Of a DNA stretch of 64,000 nucleotides, positions 7,884-19,197 are shown one piece after another. The notes below the pieces were generated by a model. It did no database searches, was not told the DNA's origin, and was given only the letters and a program-made list of their open reading frames with translations. The DNA lies in contig NZ_NIWD01000006.1 in NCBI RefSeq assembly GCF_002277025.1, forward strand, positions 1 to 64,000, written 5' to 3'. A program made the position numbers and the translations under genes. Within the stretch, counting starts at the first letter, position 1. Every line of letters begins with the position of its first letter. This stretch comes from Sphingopyxis sp. GW247-27LB (GTDB lineage Bacteria; Pseudomonadota; Alphaproteobacteria; Sphingomonadales; Sphingomonadaceae).

Positions 7884-9479
7884 TTAGCTCGTCGCCGCGA
7901 ACCGCCGCTCTTTCGTCGCCGTGAAGCGGATCGCCGGATGCCGCTGGGTGACATAGCCCACCTCCCACGCATCCTTCGCCATGAACACCGGCGCGCCGTC
8001 GCGGTCGGCGGCGCTGGCGCCGCGGTGATCGGCCTGGAACGCCCTGAGCGCCGCCGGATCGTCGCTCGCGATCCAGCGCGCCGTGTCCCAGGGCGATGCC
8101 TCGAGCTTCGCCTCGACCTTATATTCGGCCTCGAGCCGGCTGATCAGCACGTCGAGCTGCAACTGGCCGACCACGCCCACGATCATGTTCGACCCGATTT
8201 CGGGGTAGAAGACCTGAATGATCCCCTCCTCGGCCATGTCGTCGAGCGCTTTCCTGAGCTGCTTGGTCTTGGTCGGGTCGACGAGCGCGACGCGGCGCAA
8301 TATTTCGGGCGCGAAATTGGGCAGGCCGGTGATCGTGATGTCGGTGCGTTCGGACAGCGTGTCGCCGACGCGCAGCGTGCCGTGGTTCGGAATGCCGATG
8401 ATGTCGCCGGGAAAGGCCTCCTCGGCCATCTCGCGGTCCTGCGCGAGGAACAGCATCGGGCGGCTGATCGCGATCGCCTTGCCGGTTCCCCCTTGGGTAA
8501 GGCGCATGCCGCGCTCGAACTTGCCCGAGCAGAGGCGCATGAAGGCGATGCGGTCGCGGTGCGCGGGGTTCATGTTCGCCTGCACCTTGAACACGAAGCC
8601 GGTCACCGCCTCGTCGCCGGGGCGCACCGGCGCGGGCTCGGCGGGCTGCGGCTGCGGCCCCGGTGCGTGGCTTCCGAGCGCCGCGAGCAGGTCGACGACC
8701 CCGAATTCCTTGAGCGCCGAGCCGAAATAGACCGGCGTCAGGTCGCCATTGCGGTAGGCCGCGACGTCGAACGGCGCGTAGCAGGCCGAGGCGAGCTCGG
8801 TCTCTTCCCTGAGATGCGCGAGCGCGTCGGCGCTGAGCTCGGCGGTCAGCGCCGCATCGTCCAGTCCCGCGACGCCGACGCGCTTCCCCTCATACATGCG
8901 CGAGGCGTCGCCGCCGGGTTTCATGATCGCGGGATCGACGAGGTCGTAGAGCCCCTCGAACTGCCCGCCCATGCCCGCGGGCCAGTTCATAGGACAGACG
9001 TCGAGCGCGAGCCGGTCGGCGACCTCGTCGAGCAGCTCGAACGGCGGCAGCCCCTCGCGGTCGACCTTGTTGACGAAGGTGATGATCGGCACCGAACGCA
9101 GGCGGCATACCTCGAACAGCTTCAGCGTCTGCGGCTCGATGCCCTTCGCGGCGTCGATCACCATCACCGCGCTGTCGACCGCGGTCAGCGTGCGATAGGT
9201 ATCCTCGCTGAAATCCTCGTGCCCCGGTGTGTCGAGCAGGTTGAAGACGAGCCCGGCATGCTCGAAGGTCATCACCGACGAGGTCACCGAAATGCCGCGC
9301 TGCTGTTCGATCTTCATCCAGTCCGACCGCGCGCGCCGCGCCGCGCCGCGCGCCTTCACCTCGCCCGCCATGTGGATCGCGCCGCCCGCGACGAGCAGCT
9401 TTTCGGTCAGCGTCGTCTTGCCCGCGTCGGGGTGCGAGATGATGGCGAAGGTGCGGCGATCGGGGTGCTTCGGGGTCAT
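7884..9479 (-). CDS. prfC: Peptide chain release factor 3
   Basis: This is a translational GTPase that recycles RF1/RF2 after termination. The start MTPKHPDRRTFAIISHPDAGKTTL at 9479 gives 531 residues, the usual RF3 size. G-motifs visible are SHPDAGKTT (G1), DTPGHEDFSEDTYRTL (G3) and NKVDREG (G4). The C-terminal RF3-specific part includes QVFYPEIGSNMIVGVVGQLQLDVL. An upstream in-frame extension exists but is low-complexity and overlaps the divergent neighbour's promoter, so I reject it. Confidence 0.96.
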   Translation of the reverse strand: MTPKHPDRRTFAIISHPDAGKTTLTEKLLVAGGAIHMAGEVKARGAARRARSDWMKIEQQRGISVTSSVMTFEHAGLVFNLLDTPGHEDFSEDTYRTLTAVDSAVMVIDAAKGIEPQTLKLFEVCRLRSVPIITFVNKVDREGLPPFELLDEVADRLALDVCPMNWPAGMGGQFEGLYDLVDPAIMKPGGDASRMYEGKRVGVAGLDDAALTAELSADALAHLREETELASACYAPFDVAAYRNGDLTPVYFGSALKEFGVVDLLAALGSHAPGPQPQPAEPAPVRPGDEAVTGFVFKVQANMNPAHRDRIAFMRLCSGKFERGMRLTQGGTGKAIAISRPMLFLAQDREMAEEAFPGDIIGIPNHGTLRVGDTLSERTDITITGLPNFAPEILRRVALVDPTKTKQLRKALDDMAEEGIIQVFYPEIGSNMIVGVVGQLQLDVLISRLEAEYKVEAKLEASPWDTARWIASDDPAALRAFQADHRGASAADRDGAPVFMAKDAWEVGYVTQRHPAIRFTATKERRFAATS

Positions 9480-9556
9480 GGCGCGGGCGCCTAGCAGGTG
9501 GGGCGGCAGGTGGAAAGGGGCTGGCATCCGCGGCGCGGCGCGCGCATGACCGGACG

Positions 9557-10195
9557 ATGCGAACCCTGCTCCTGGCCGCTGCGCTGCTCGCTGCCCCCGC
9601 CGCCGCGCAGAATTCATCCTTCGTCGGCGAATATGGCATCGCCGAAGGCCCCGATGTCGGCGGCGGCCTGCTCATCCGCAATGACGGCCGCTTCCAATAT
9701 ATACTTGCCGCGGGAGCGCTCGACGAACGCGCCGAGGGCCGCTGGGAGGCGCGCGGCGACACGATCTGCCTGACCACCGAGCCCAGGCCGGTACCACCGG
9801 CGATGTCGAAGGGCACGCCCGGCGAGATCGACGGCGCGGTGCCCACCATCCTGGTCACCTGGCCCAACGGCCGGACCGTCGCGGGCGTCGATTTCACCAT
9901 CGGCTTCGACAGCGGCACGCCGATCGACGGTTATACCCAATATGACGGCTGGACGATGCCCGACCACGACACGCGCATCCCGCGCTGGGTCGAGGTACGC
10001 GAGCCGATCTACGGCATCACCGCGCCGCGCTTCGTGCTGACCGAGGCCGACGGCGGCAAGCTGCACGTGATCATCGAGCCCAACGACATCGGCGTGGTCG
10101 ATTTCGAAGGCGCCTGCGCCGAAAAGACCGAGCGCGGCCTGACGCTGCACCGCGCGGAGGGCGATATGCGGTTCGTGCGGCTGGGCGAGGATTAG
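9557..10195 (+). CDS. Exported hypothetical protein
   Basis: This is a 212-residue protein with a clear signal peptide (MRTLLLAAALLAAPAAAQ). The mature part begins with FVGEYGIAEGPDVGGGLLIRNDGRFQYILAAG, a beta-rich pattern typical of small periplasmic lipocalin-like or META-like folds, but I cannot name a family. It is transcribed divergently from prfC with 77 bp between starts. No catalytic motif is apparent. Function unknown. Confidence 0.75.
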   Translation: MRTLLLAAALLAAPAAAQNSSFVGEYGIAEGPDVGGGLLIRNDGRFQYILAAGALDERAEGRWEARGDTICLTTEPRPVPPAMSKGTPGEIDGAVPTILVTWPNGRTVAGVDFTIGFDSGTPIDGYTQYDGWTMPDHDTRIPRWVEVREPIYGITAPRFVLTEADGGKLHVIIEPNDIGVVDFEGACAEKTERGLTLHRAEGDMRFVRLGED

Positions 10196-10242
10196 AGAAG
10201 GCCAAGACTATTTTGGGGTGGGGAGCGGGCGTTGAAACTGAC

Positions 10243-10391
10243 GATCCTCCCTGTCGCGCAGCGATGGGGAGGTGGCAGCGGCGTAGCCGCTGACGGAGGG
10301 GCCGAGCGCGAAGCGCTCGCTACGCTCACGGCCCCTCCACCATCCTTCGGATGGTCCCCCTCCCCACGGCTGCGCCGCAGGGAGGATCCTA
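10243..10391. repeat. Large imperfect palindromic repeat
   Basis: The region holds nested inverted repeats: CCTCCCTG...CAGGGAGG at the ends, then TGGGGAGG...CCTCCCCA-like arms, GGAGGGGCCG...CGGCCCCTCC, and GAGCGCGAAGCGCTC in the centre. It resembles abundant intergenic repeats of sphingomonads. It occupies most of the 323-bp gap before the enoyl-CoA hydratase gene, and I see no gene in it. Confidence 0.75.
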
Positions 10392-10470
10392 CGTCCGCAC
10401 CCGGCCAAAAACAGACGCCGCACCCTCACTCGCCCTGCCCTCTTGCACTCACCCTCCAAATGCGCCAAAA

Positions 10471-10488
10471 CTTTACGTGAACGTAAAG
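10471..10488. promoter_or_regulatory. Operator-like palindrome upstream of the enoyl-CoA hydratase gene
   Basis: CTTTACG-TGAA-CGTAAAG is a perfect 7-bp inverted repeat ending 29 bp before the ATG. The form TTTACGT-NN-ACGTAAA resembles sites described for MerR-type LiuR regulators of acyl-CoA catabolism. That link is from memory and is tentative. Confidence 0.55.
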
Positions 10489-10517
10489 GTAAAGCACCCG
10501 CGAGAGGATTCTTCCCC

Positions 10518-11321
10518 ATGACCGATATCCCCAGCTTCGACACGATCAGGCTCGAAGTCGCCGACAATGTCGCGACGATCACCCTGAACCGCCCCGAGCG
10601 GCTCAATTCGATGCCGCCGGCGATGGCCGACGATATCCGCACCGCGCTCGACTATCTCCCCCTGCTCGGCGCGCGCGCGCTGCTGATCACCGGCGAGGGC
10701 CGCGGCTTCTGCTCGGGGGCGGATCTGGCGGGCGACCGCAGCGCGTCGGCGGTCGGCGGCGGCGCGAACAGCCGCAAGGCGCTGCGCAACCACTATAATC
10801 CGATGCTGCTCGCGCTCGCGAACCTCGACATTCCGGTCGTCGTCGCGGTCAACGGCCCCGCCGCGGGCGTCGGCTGCAGCTTTGCCCTGTCGGGCGACTT
10901 CACCCTCACGGGCAAGAGCGCCTATTTCCTGCAGGCCTTCGTCAACATCGGCCTCGTTCCCGACGGCGGCTCGTCGTGGATCCTGCCGCGGCTGGTCGGC
11001 TTGCCGCGCGCGACGCAGATGATGATGCTGGGCGAGAAGATTTCGGGCGAGCAGGCGGCCGAATGGGGCATGGTTTACAAATGCGTCGAGGACGGCGAAC
11101 TGATCGCCGAAGCGCGCGCGCTCGCCGCGCGTCTCGCGAACGGCCCGACCGTCGCGCTCGGCACGATGCGCAAGGTGCTGCGCGCCGGCCTGTCGCAAAG
11201 CTATGCCGACACGCTCGACGGCGAGGCGACGGGTCAGTTCATCGCGGGCAACAGCGCCGATGCGATGGAAGGCATTCTGGCGTTCCAGCAGAAGCGCAAG
11301 ACCGAATTCAAGGGTCGGTAA
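10518..11321 (+). CDS. Enoyl-CoA hydratase/isomerase family protein
   Basis: This is a 267-residue crotonase-fold enzyme probably acting in beta-oxidation or aromatic-acid degradation. The typical opening is VADNVATITLNRPERLNSMP. The oxyanion loop is GEGRGFCSGADLAGD, and the second conserved segment is VNGPAAGVGCSFALSGDFTLTG. FVNIGLVPDGGSSWILPRLVG follows, with an acidic residue at the position used by hydratases/isomerases. The ATG at 10518 has AGAGGA upstream. The perfect TTTACGT palindrome just upstream suggests repression by a fatty-acid-responsive regulator. The exact substrate cannot be inferred. Confidence 0.88.
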   Translation: MTDIPSFDTIRLEVADNVATITLNRPERLNSMPPAMADDIRTALDYLPLLGARALLITGEGRGFCSGADLAGDRSASAVGGGANSRKALRNHYNPMLLALANLDIPVVVAVNGPAAGVGCSFALSGDFTLTGKSAYFLQAFVNIGLVPDGGSSWILPRLVGLPRATQMMMLGEKISGEQAAEWGMVYKCVEDGELIAEARALAARLANGPTVALGTMRKVLRAGLSQSYADTLDGEATGQFIAGNSADAMEGILAFQQKRKTEFKGR

Positions 11322-11327
11322 CAAGCC

Positions 11328-11403
11328 GTCGCCCCCGCGAAGGCGGGGGCCGTTATCGGCATAGCGTAAGATTGCCAGCGGCCCCCGCCTTCGCGGGGGC
11401 GAC
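11328..11403. repeat. Inverted repeat between convergent genes
   Basis: Two perfect 24-bp arms (11328-11351 and 11380-11403), beginning GTCGCCCCCGCG, are separated by 28 bp. Each arm itself contains a CCCCCGC-GAAG-GCGGGGG hairpin. It fills the junction of two convergent genes and could terminate transcription in both directions. Confidence 0.85.
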
Positions 11404-11410
11404 ACTAAAT

Positions 11411-12013
11411 CTACTCCGCCGCTTCCTCGACCATCACCTTCTTGTAGATGCTCGTGCGCGGATAAGAGCAGAGCCGCGTCACCATCGGCTCGAAAAACTC
11501 GAGCGGCTCGCTGTCATAATCGGGGTCGAACGCCGGCGCGTCGTATTTTTCGCAGAATTCGGCGCACGCCGCATAATGCGTGCTATCCTTGAACTGGTCG
11601 CGCATGTCGCGGTCGAGGCCGAGATAGTGGAAGAAATAATGGCCCTGGAAGATGCCGTGGTGCTGGACGATCCACAGATTTTCCTCGGACAGAAAGGGTT
11701 TCAATATCGCCGCCGCGACGTCGGGGTGGTTGAACGCCCCCAGCGTGTCGCCGATGTCGTGGAGCAGCGCCATCACGACATATTCCTCGTCGCGGCCATC
11801 CCTGTGCGCGCGCGTCGCGGTTTGCAGGCAATGTTCGAGCCGGTCGACCGGAAAGCCGCCATAATCGCCGCCGAGCAGCTTCAGATGGTCGAGGATGCGC
11901 TTGCCATTGTTCGGCGCGAACTCCTTTTGCTCGCGCGCGATAATGTCCCAATCGTCCTGCGTGCCGTCGATCATCGATCGGAATTTGGCGTGGTCGTGCG
12001 TCATCTCGTTCAT
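11411..12013 (-). CDS. HD-domain phosphohydrolase (PhnZ/MIOX-like)
   Basis: This is a 200-residue metal-dependent HD protein. The metal ligands are visible in RLEHCLQTATRAHRDG, MALLHDIGDTLG (HD pair) and VQHHGIFQGHYFFHYLG. Related proteins include predicted HD phosphohydrolases and mixed-valent di-iron oxygenases such as PhnZ, so hydrolase versus oxygenase cannot be decided from motif order alone. The C-terminus contains EPMVTRLCSYPRTS. It is a single-gene unit read toward the inverted repeat. Confidence 0.78.
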   Translation of the reverse strand: MNEMTHDHAKFRSMIDGTQDDWDIIAREQKEFAPNNGKRILDHLKLLGGDYGGFPVDRLEHCLQTATRAHRDGRDEEYVVMALLHDIGDTLGAFNHPDVAAAILKPFLSEENLWIVQHHGIFQGHYFFHYLGLDRDMRDQFKDSTHYAACAEFCEKYDAPAFDPDYDSEPLEFFEPMVTRLCSYPRTSIYKKVMVEEAAE

Positions 12014-12083
12014 GGCCGGCTCTCCCGATTGTCGCCGGCCAGTCTACGCCACGCGTTGCACTTTGCAACCTTCGACTGGACGC

Positions 12084-12797
12084 TCAGCCGCCGGCCGTGT
12101 CGCTGCTGTCGACGCCATATTTCAGCGCCTCCTCGTGCGTCAGGCAGCGGCGGGTCGACTGGTCGGGGCCGCTGCCCTTCACCGCCTTCTGCTGATACAT
12201 CACGTCGGTCAGCAGCTTGCGCGACACGCCCATCCGGATCAGGAAATCATTGTCCTCGCTCGCGAGCAGCGCCGCGTCCTGCTCGACGTCGCCGATCAGC
12301 TCGGTCGTGGCGTCGGTGCCCATCGCGACGCTCATGTCGATCGCGCCGCGGTCGCCGGTGCGCGTGAACATGTGGACGATGAACAGCCCGCCCGGATCGA
12401 CGTAGCGCGGAATGCCGCCCATGAAGACGAAGTTGCACGCGCTGAAACAGGCCCAGCCCGACGGGATCCGCGTCGTGATGCCCATGTTCGACCGGATCAC
12501 CCGCCCCGCCGCATTGCCCGCGCGCGCATCGCCGCCCGGCGAACTCAGCCAGATTTCGGTGATGTCGGGATGCGCGGCAAGCGCCGCCGTCAGCCGGTCG
12601 GGCAGCCCCGCATCGACGCGCCCTTCGGCGAGCAGTACCTTGACGCCGCTACGCTCGACCGGGGTCAGCACCATCGTGGGGTTGGTCGACCAATTGGGGT
12701 GGAGCGGACAGGTCGGATTTACGGGATCCTTCGCGGGCGTCGCACCGAGCGTCGCCAGCGCCGCCAGACCCAGCGCAAGACGCGCCGCCCGCTTCAT
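12084..12797 (-). CDS. Periplasmic ClpP/crotonase-like protein (COG3904-like)
   Basis: This is a 237-residue protein with a signal peptide (MKRAARLALGLAALATLGATPA). The core EIWLSSPGGDARAGNAAGRVI plus PSGWACFSACNFVFMGGIPRYV is the ClpP-like fold signature of COG3904 proteins, with the Ser in CFSACN as the likely nucleophile. Four or more Cys suggest disulfides. Its ATG overlaps the TGA of the upstream gene (TGATG), so the two are translationally coupled. Proteolytic activity is a family-level guess. Confidence 0.75.
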   Translation of the reverse strand: MKRAARLALGLAALATLGATPAKDPVNPTCPLHPNWSTNPTMVLTPVERSGVKVLLAEGRVDAGLPDRLTAALAAHPDITEIWLSSPGGDARAGNAAGRVIRSNMGITTRIPSGWACFSACNFVFMGGIPRYVDPGGLFIVHMFTRTGDRGAIDMSVAMGTDATTELIGDVEQDAALLASEDNDFLIRMGVSRKLLTDVMYQQKAVKGSGPDQSTRRCLTHEEALKYGVDSSDTAGG

Positions 12798-13372
12798 CAC
12801 GCCTGCGCCAGCGTATAGCGCGGCTGGCCGGGTTCGCGGCACATGCGCTTGGTCGCCCGCGTCTCTTCGCCGTCGACGATGATGAAATCGGTGACGTTGA
12901 TGCACTGGCGTCCGCCCGCCTCGTCGTTGCGCGCGATGATCGTCGACGAACCGCTGACGCCCTCGCGCGTTTCGCTGGTCCAGTTCGCGGTCGACCCGAC
13001 CGCTTCGCCGCGCACCGCGTCTTCGGTCGCCTTGGCCGCCTGCACCTGTTCGGCGGGATCGAGCTTGCAGGCGATGGCGTTGGTCAGCGTGTCGCTGACC
13101 TCGGCGATCGGCACATAGCTGTAGACGCCCGCCTTGCTCGCGGCGTCGCCGATCGCCTCGTTCAATATGCCGCCCAGAATGTTGCGGCCCGCGCGGCTGC
13201 CTTTCTTGCCCTTGGGGCAGCCGCCATTGTCCTCGCTGCTGTCGGGGCTCGGCGATGGCGTCGGCGCAGGGGTCGCCACCTTGCGCAATATGCCGCCGAA
13301 CTGCGCCTGCGCCGGCGTCACGGTCAACGCCGCGATCGCCGCCCAGGCGGGGAAGAAATAGGATCGTCGCAT
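12797..13372 (-). CDS. Exported protein with C-terminal surface-antigen domain
   Basis: This is a 191-residue protein with a signal peptide (MRRSYFFPAWAAIAALTVTPAQAQ). A Pro/Ser linker (PAPTPSPSPDSSED) follows, then a basic patch (KGKKGSRAGR) and a C-terminal part (SGSSTIIARNDEAGG..CINVTDFIIVDGEETRATKRMCRE) of the kind found in 17-kDa/RT0821-type surface antigens. It forms a coupled pair with the ClpP-like gene, suggesting a shared envelope function. No enzymatic motif is seen. Confidence 0.75.
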   Translation of the reverse strand: MRRSYFFPAWAAIAALTVTPAQAQFGGILRKVATPAPTPSPSPDSSEDNGGCPKGKKGSRAGRNILGGILNEAIGDAASKAGVYSYVPIAEVSDTLTNAIACKLDPAEQVQAAKATEDAVRGEAVGSTANWTSETREGVSGSSTIIARNDEAGGRQCINVTDFIIVDGEETRATKRMCREPGQPRYTLAQA

Positions 13373-13505
13373 GCACCGCTCCCGGACCTGTTGAGGCCTT
13401 GCTTATAACGGCGAAACTAGTCGCCGCTGTGATTTCGATCAATGGCGCAAAAGATTGTCATGCCAGCAGGTTGAAATTGTCGCCGAACTGGCTCAGACAG
13501 CGGCC

Positions 13506-13952
13506 ATGCTCTCGCAGAAGACCCGCTATACCATCCGCGCCTTCCAGCACCTCGCCGACCATTGGGGCAAGGGGCAGGTGCAGCTTGCGGACATCGCGGA
13601 GGCGCAGAACATCCCGCCCAAATTCCTGACCGTCATCCTGTCGGAAATGGCGCGCGAGGGGCTGCTCATTTCGCAGCGCGGGCGCGACGGCGGCTATCAA
13701 CTCGCGCTGCCGCCGATCGACATCAGCTATGGCGATCTGGTGCGGCTGACGCGCGGATCGCTCGCGCTCGTTCCCTGCGCGAGCCGCAACGCGCACGAAC
13801 ATTGCAAGAATTGCCTGCCCGAAAGGGAATGCCGGATGCGCAGCCTGATGCTGAAGGTGCGCGACGACACCGCCGCGATCCTCGACCGCATCTCGCTCGC
13901 CGATCCGATCCGCATGGAAGCGCTGTTCGAAACGGAAGACGCCGCGCAATAG
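13506..13952 (+). CDS. Rrf2-family transcriptional regulator
   Basis: This is a 148-residue winged-helix repressor. MLSQKTRYTIRAFQHLAD and QLADIAEAQNIPPKFLTVILSEMAREGLLISQRGRDGGYQL are diagnostic of Rrf2 proteins. Cys at 91, 100, 103 and 109 (PCASRNAHEHCKNCLPEREC) form a cluster able to bind Fe-S or act as a redox sensor, but the spacing differs from classical IscR. The start at 13506 is chosen because the upstream in-frame extension has no family similarity. No target operon is adjacent. Confidence 0.9.
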   Translation: MLSQKTRYTIRAFQHLADHWGKGQVQLADIAEAQNIPPKFLTVILSEMAREGLLISQRGRDGGYQLALPPIDISYGDLVRLTRGSLALVPCASRNAHEHCKNCLPERECRMRSLMLKVRDDTAAILDRISLADPIRMEALFETEDAAQ

Positions 13953-13997
13953 CGCGGCGTCGCCCTTGATCGCTCATTCGATCTCGTGTCGGGCCCG

Positions 13998-14234
13998 TCA
14001 GGGGCTGACCGGCGAATCGTCGTCGTTGCTCGCGATGATGATGATCGCGGTCACGCCCGCGAGCAGGCCGAGAAGGCCGATCAGCCAGCCCGAATTGCCT
14101 TCGAGCTGGTTCTGGCCGCTGCTCGCCGACACCGCGGACACATCCTTATAGGCCTGCGCCGCCGAGGCCGTCACCGGCGCGGCGACCATCGATGTCGCCA
14201 CAAGCGCGAGCGCGGCTTTCTTGAACAGGGTCAT
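13998..14234 (-). CDS. Small exported membrane-anchored protein
   Basis: This is a 78-residue protein with a signal peptide (MTLFKKAALALVATSMVAAPVTASAA). A second hydrophobic segment (GWLIGLLGLLAGVTAIIIIA) ends in a short acidic tail (SNDDDSPVSP). No family with known function is recognised; similar small hydrophobic proteins are common in sphingomonads. It is probably an inner-membrane peptide with a cytosolic or periplasmic acidic tail. Confidence 0.7.
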   Translation of the reverse strand: MTLFKKAALALVATSMVAAPVTASAAQAYKDVSAVSASSGQNQLEGNSGWLIGLLGLLAGVTAIIIIASNDDDSPVSP

Positions 14235-14399
14235 GTCATTCTCCGTTTGTTGGAACCGTTCCGTCCGCCGAAGTAACGAACATATGTGACAGTCGATCCA
14301 CGCCGCGGCCTCGACTCGACGGCAAATCGGCACGGCATGTGGCGGATGGGGACGAGCCACGATGATCCGGAGGGGGCGCTCTATCGCGCCAAGGGGAAA

Positions 14400-14475
<76 letters not shown>

Positions 14476-14596
14476 GTGCCATTTCGCATAATCGCCCTGG
14501 GTGGTGCGATCGGGACGCCGCCTTTACCAGCGCGCGTCCCATATGCAAGGGGCCAAATGCATCGCGCGATGCTTTTTTGGCCCCTCGCCCGTTCGG

Positions 14597-17012
<2,416 letters not shown>

Positions 17013-17132
17013 GTTTGCCGCTTTCGCCTTGCTCGCGGCGCCCGATGCGACTATATGCGCCGCGTCCAACGGGCGATTTCGCCGGTTGCGGCACAGCTTG
17101 GCCGCCGCTCGATACGAGCGTCGGGCGTGACG

Positions 17133-17156
17133 GGGCGCACCTGTCGCGCCCTTTTT
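17133..17156 (+). terminator. Intrinsic terminator between cmk and rpsA
   Basis: The stem GGGCGC (17133-17138) / GCGCCC (17146-17151) with a 7-nt loop is followed by TTTTT. It separates aroA-cmk from rpsA. The remaining 130 bp up to rpsA contain a further hairpin (GTCCCG...CGGGAC), possibly a leader for S1 autoregulation. Confidence 0.75.
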
Positions 17157-17289
17157 GCTTTGCCTGTGTCCTGCCGCGACGCCGTCCAGCGGATGTCCCG
17201 CCCCGCATCCGGCGGACGGGACGGATCGGCCACAAGACCAGCGGACCCAACCGCTTGGCCGGAACAAATGAAGTAAGGAAGACACATCT

Positions 17290-18999
17290 ATGGCCACTAC
17301 GGCTTTTCCGACGCGCGACGATTTCGCCGCGATGCTCGATGAATCGCTGGGCGGCGCCGACGGCGGCTTTGAAGGCCGCGTCGTCAAGGGCACCGTGACC
17401 GGCATCGAAAACGACCTGGCAGTGATCGACATCGGCCTGAAGAGCGAAGGCCGCGTGCCGCTTCGCGAATTCGCGATGCCGGGCCAGAAGGCCGATCTCA
17501 AGATCGGCGACGAAGTCGAAGTCTATGTCGACCGCGTCGAGAACGCCAACGGCGAAACCATGCTGTCCCGCGACCGCGCCCGCCGCGAAGCCGCCTGGGA
17601 CCGCCTCGAAGAAGAATTCAACAAGGAAGCCCGCGTCGAAGGCGTCATCTTCGGCCGCGTCAAGGGCGGCTTCACCGTCGACCTCGGCGGCGCCGTGGCG
17701 TTCCTTCCGGGTTCGCAGGTCGACATCCGCCCGGTGCGCGACGTCGGCCCGCTCATGGACCTGCCGCAGCCCTTCCAGATCCTCAAGATGGATCGCCGCC
17801 GCGGCAACATCGTCGTGTCGCGCCGCGCCATCCTCGAGGAAACGCGCGCCGAACAGCGTTCGGGCCTGATCCAGAACCTCGAAGAGGGTCAGATCATCGA
17901 AGGCGCGGTCAAGAACATCACCGATTATGGTGCGTTCGTCGACCTCGGCGGCATCGACGGCCTGCTCCATGTCACCGACATGAGCTACAAGCGCGTCAAC
18001 CACCCGAGCGAAGTCATCAACATCGGTGACACGGTCAAGGTGCAGATCATCCGCATCAACCGCGACACGCAGCGCATCAGCCTCGGCATGAAGCAGCTCG
18101 AAAGCGATCCGTGGGAAGGCGTCGCCGCCAAGTATCCGGTCGGCGCGAAGCTCACCGGAACGGTCACGAACATCACCGATTACGGCGCGTTCGTCGAGCT
18201 GGAACCCGGCATCGAAGGCCTCGTCCACGTCAGCGAAATGTCGTGGGTCAAGAAGAACGTCCACCCCGGCAAGATCGTTTCGACCAGCCAGGAAGTCGAC
18301 GTCATCGTCCTCGAAGTCGACAGCGAGAAGCGTCGCATCTCGCTCGGCCTCAAGCAGGCGCAGTCGAACCCCTGGGGTGCCTTTGCAGAGGCTCACCCGG
18401 TCGGCAGCGTCGTCGAAGGCGAAGTCAAGAATGCGACCGAGTTCGGCCTGTTCGTCGGCCTGCCCGGCGACGTCGACGGCATGGTCCACATGTCGGACAT
18501 CGCCTGGGGCATCTCGGGCGAGGAAGCGCTGCACCTCCACCGCAAGGGCGAGCAGGTGCAGGTCGTCGTTCTCGACGTCGACGTCGAGAAGGAACGCATC
18601 AGCCTCGGCATCAAGCAGCTTGAAAAGGGCGCTCCCGCCGTCGGCGCCGGCGCCGGTGCGGGTTCGCTGAAGAAGAACGACGTCGTCACCGTCACCGTCC
18701 TCGAAGTCCGCGACAACGGCCTCGAAGTCCAGGCGGGCGACGATGGCGCGACCGGCTTCATCAAGCGCGCCGACCTCGGCCGCGACCGCGACGAGCAGCG
18801 CCCCGACCGCTATCAGGTCGGCCAGAAGTTCGACGCGATGGTCGCCGGCTTCGACCGCTCGAAGAAGCCGAACTTCTCGGTCAAGGCGATGCAGATCGCC
18901 GAAGAGAAGCAGGCCGTCGCGCAGTACGGCTCGTCGGACTCGGGTGCGTCGCTCGGCGACATCCTCGGCGAGGCGCTGAAGGCGGGCAAGAAGGGCTGA
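17290..18999 (+). CDS. rpsA: 30S ribosomal protein S1
   Basis: This 569-residue S1 protein is built of about six OB-fold S1 repeats that bring mRNA to the 30S subunit. Repeats are seen at GTVTGIENDLAVIDIGLKSEG, GVIFGRVKGGFTVDLGG, GAVKNITDYGAFVDLGGIDGLLHVTDMSY, GTVTNITDYGAFVELEPGIEGLVHVSEMSW, GEVKNATEFGLFVGLPGDVDGMVHMSDIAW and VTVLEVRDNGLEVQAG. The codon usage is strongly biased, as expected of a highly expressed gene. A roughly 280-bp leader precedes it. Confidence 0.98.
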   Translation: MATTAFPTRDDFAAMLDESLGGADGGFEGRVVKGTVTGIENDLAVIDIGLKSEGRVPLREFAMPGQKADLKIGDEVEVYVDRVENANGETMLSRDRARREAAWDRLEEEFNKEARVEGVIFGRVKGGFTVDLGGAVAFLPGSQVDIRPVRDVGPLMDLPQPFQILKMDRRRGNIVVSRRAILEETRAEQRSGLIQNLEEGQIIEGAVKNITDYGAFVDLGGIDGLLHVTDMSYKRVNHPSEVINIGDTVKVQIIRINRDTQRISLGMKQLESDPWEGVAAKYPVGAKLTGTVTNITDYGAFVELEPGIEGLVHVSEMSWVKKNVHPGKIVSTSQEVDVIVLEVDSEKRRISLGLKQAQSNPWGAFAEAHPVGSVVEGEVKNATEFGLFVGLPGDVDGMVHMSDIAWGISGEEALHLHRKGEQVQVVVLDVDVEKERISLGIKQLEKGAPAVGAGAGAGSLKKNDVVTVTVLEVRDNGLEVQAGDDGATGFIKRADLGRDRDEQRPDRYQVGQKFDAMVAGFDRSKKPNFSVKAMQIAEEKQAVAQYGSSDSGASLGDILGEALKAGKKG

Positions 19000-19029
19000 C
19001 CCTTCCCTCCTTCGACGAAATGACGGAAA

Positions 19030-19061
19030 GGCCCGCCGAGTGTCCCTCGGCGGGCCTTTTT
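19030..19061 (+). terminator. rpsA terminator
   Basis: An 11-bp GC-rich stem (GGCCCGCCGAG / CTCGGCGGGCC) with a 5-nt loop is followed by a T run, about 30 bp after the rpsA stop. Confidence 0.9.
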
Positions 19062-19197
19062 CGTCGCGGGATATATTTTGATCGAATCCCGATTCATGGT
19101 AGGTTCTGCGCGCGTTGGGAGGGGTCTCACGCAATCGAGCCGGCAACGACCGGATATCCCCGCGAAGGCGGGACAGGCGTGATAATAGGGGAAGCAG

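Noticed and set aside
9480..9617. In-frame N-terminal extension of RF3
   Set aside because: Low-complexity sequence without family similarity; the start at 9479 gives the normal RF3 length.
13455..13505. Upstream start for the Rrf2 regulator
   Set aside because: The extra 17 residues lack family similarity; ATG 13506 gives the standard N-terminus.
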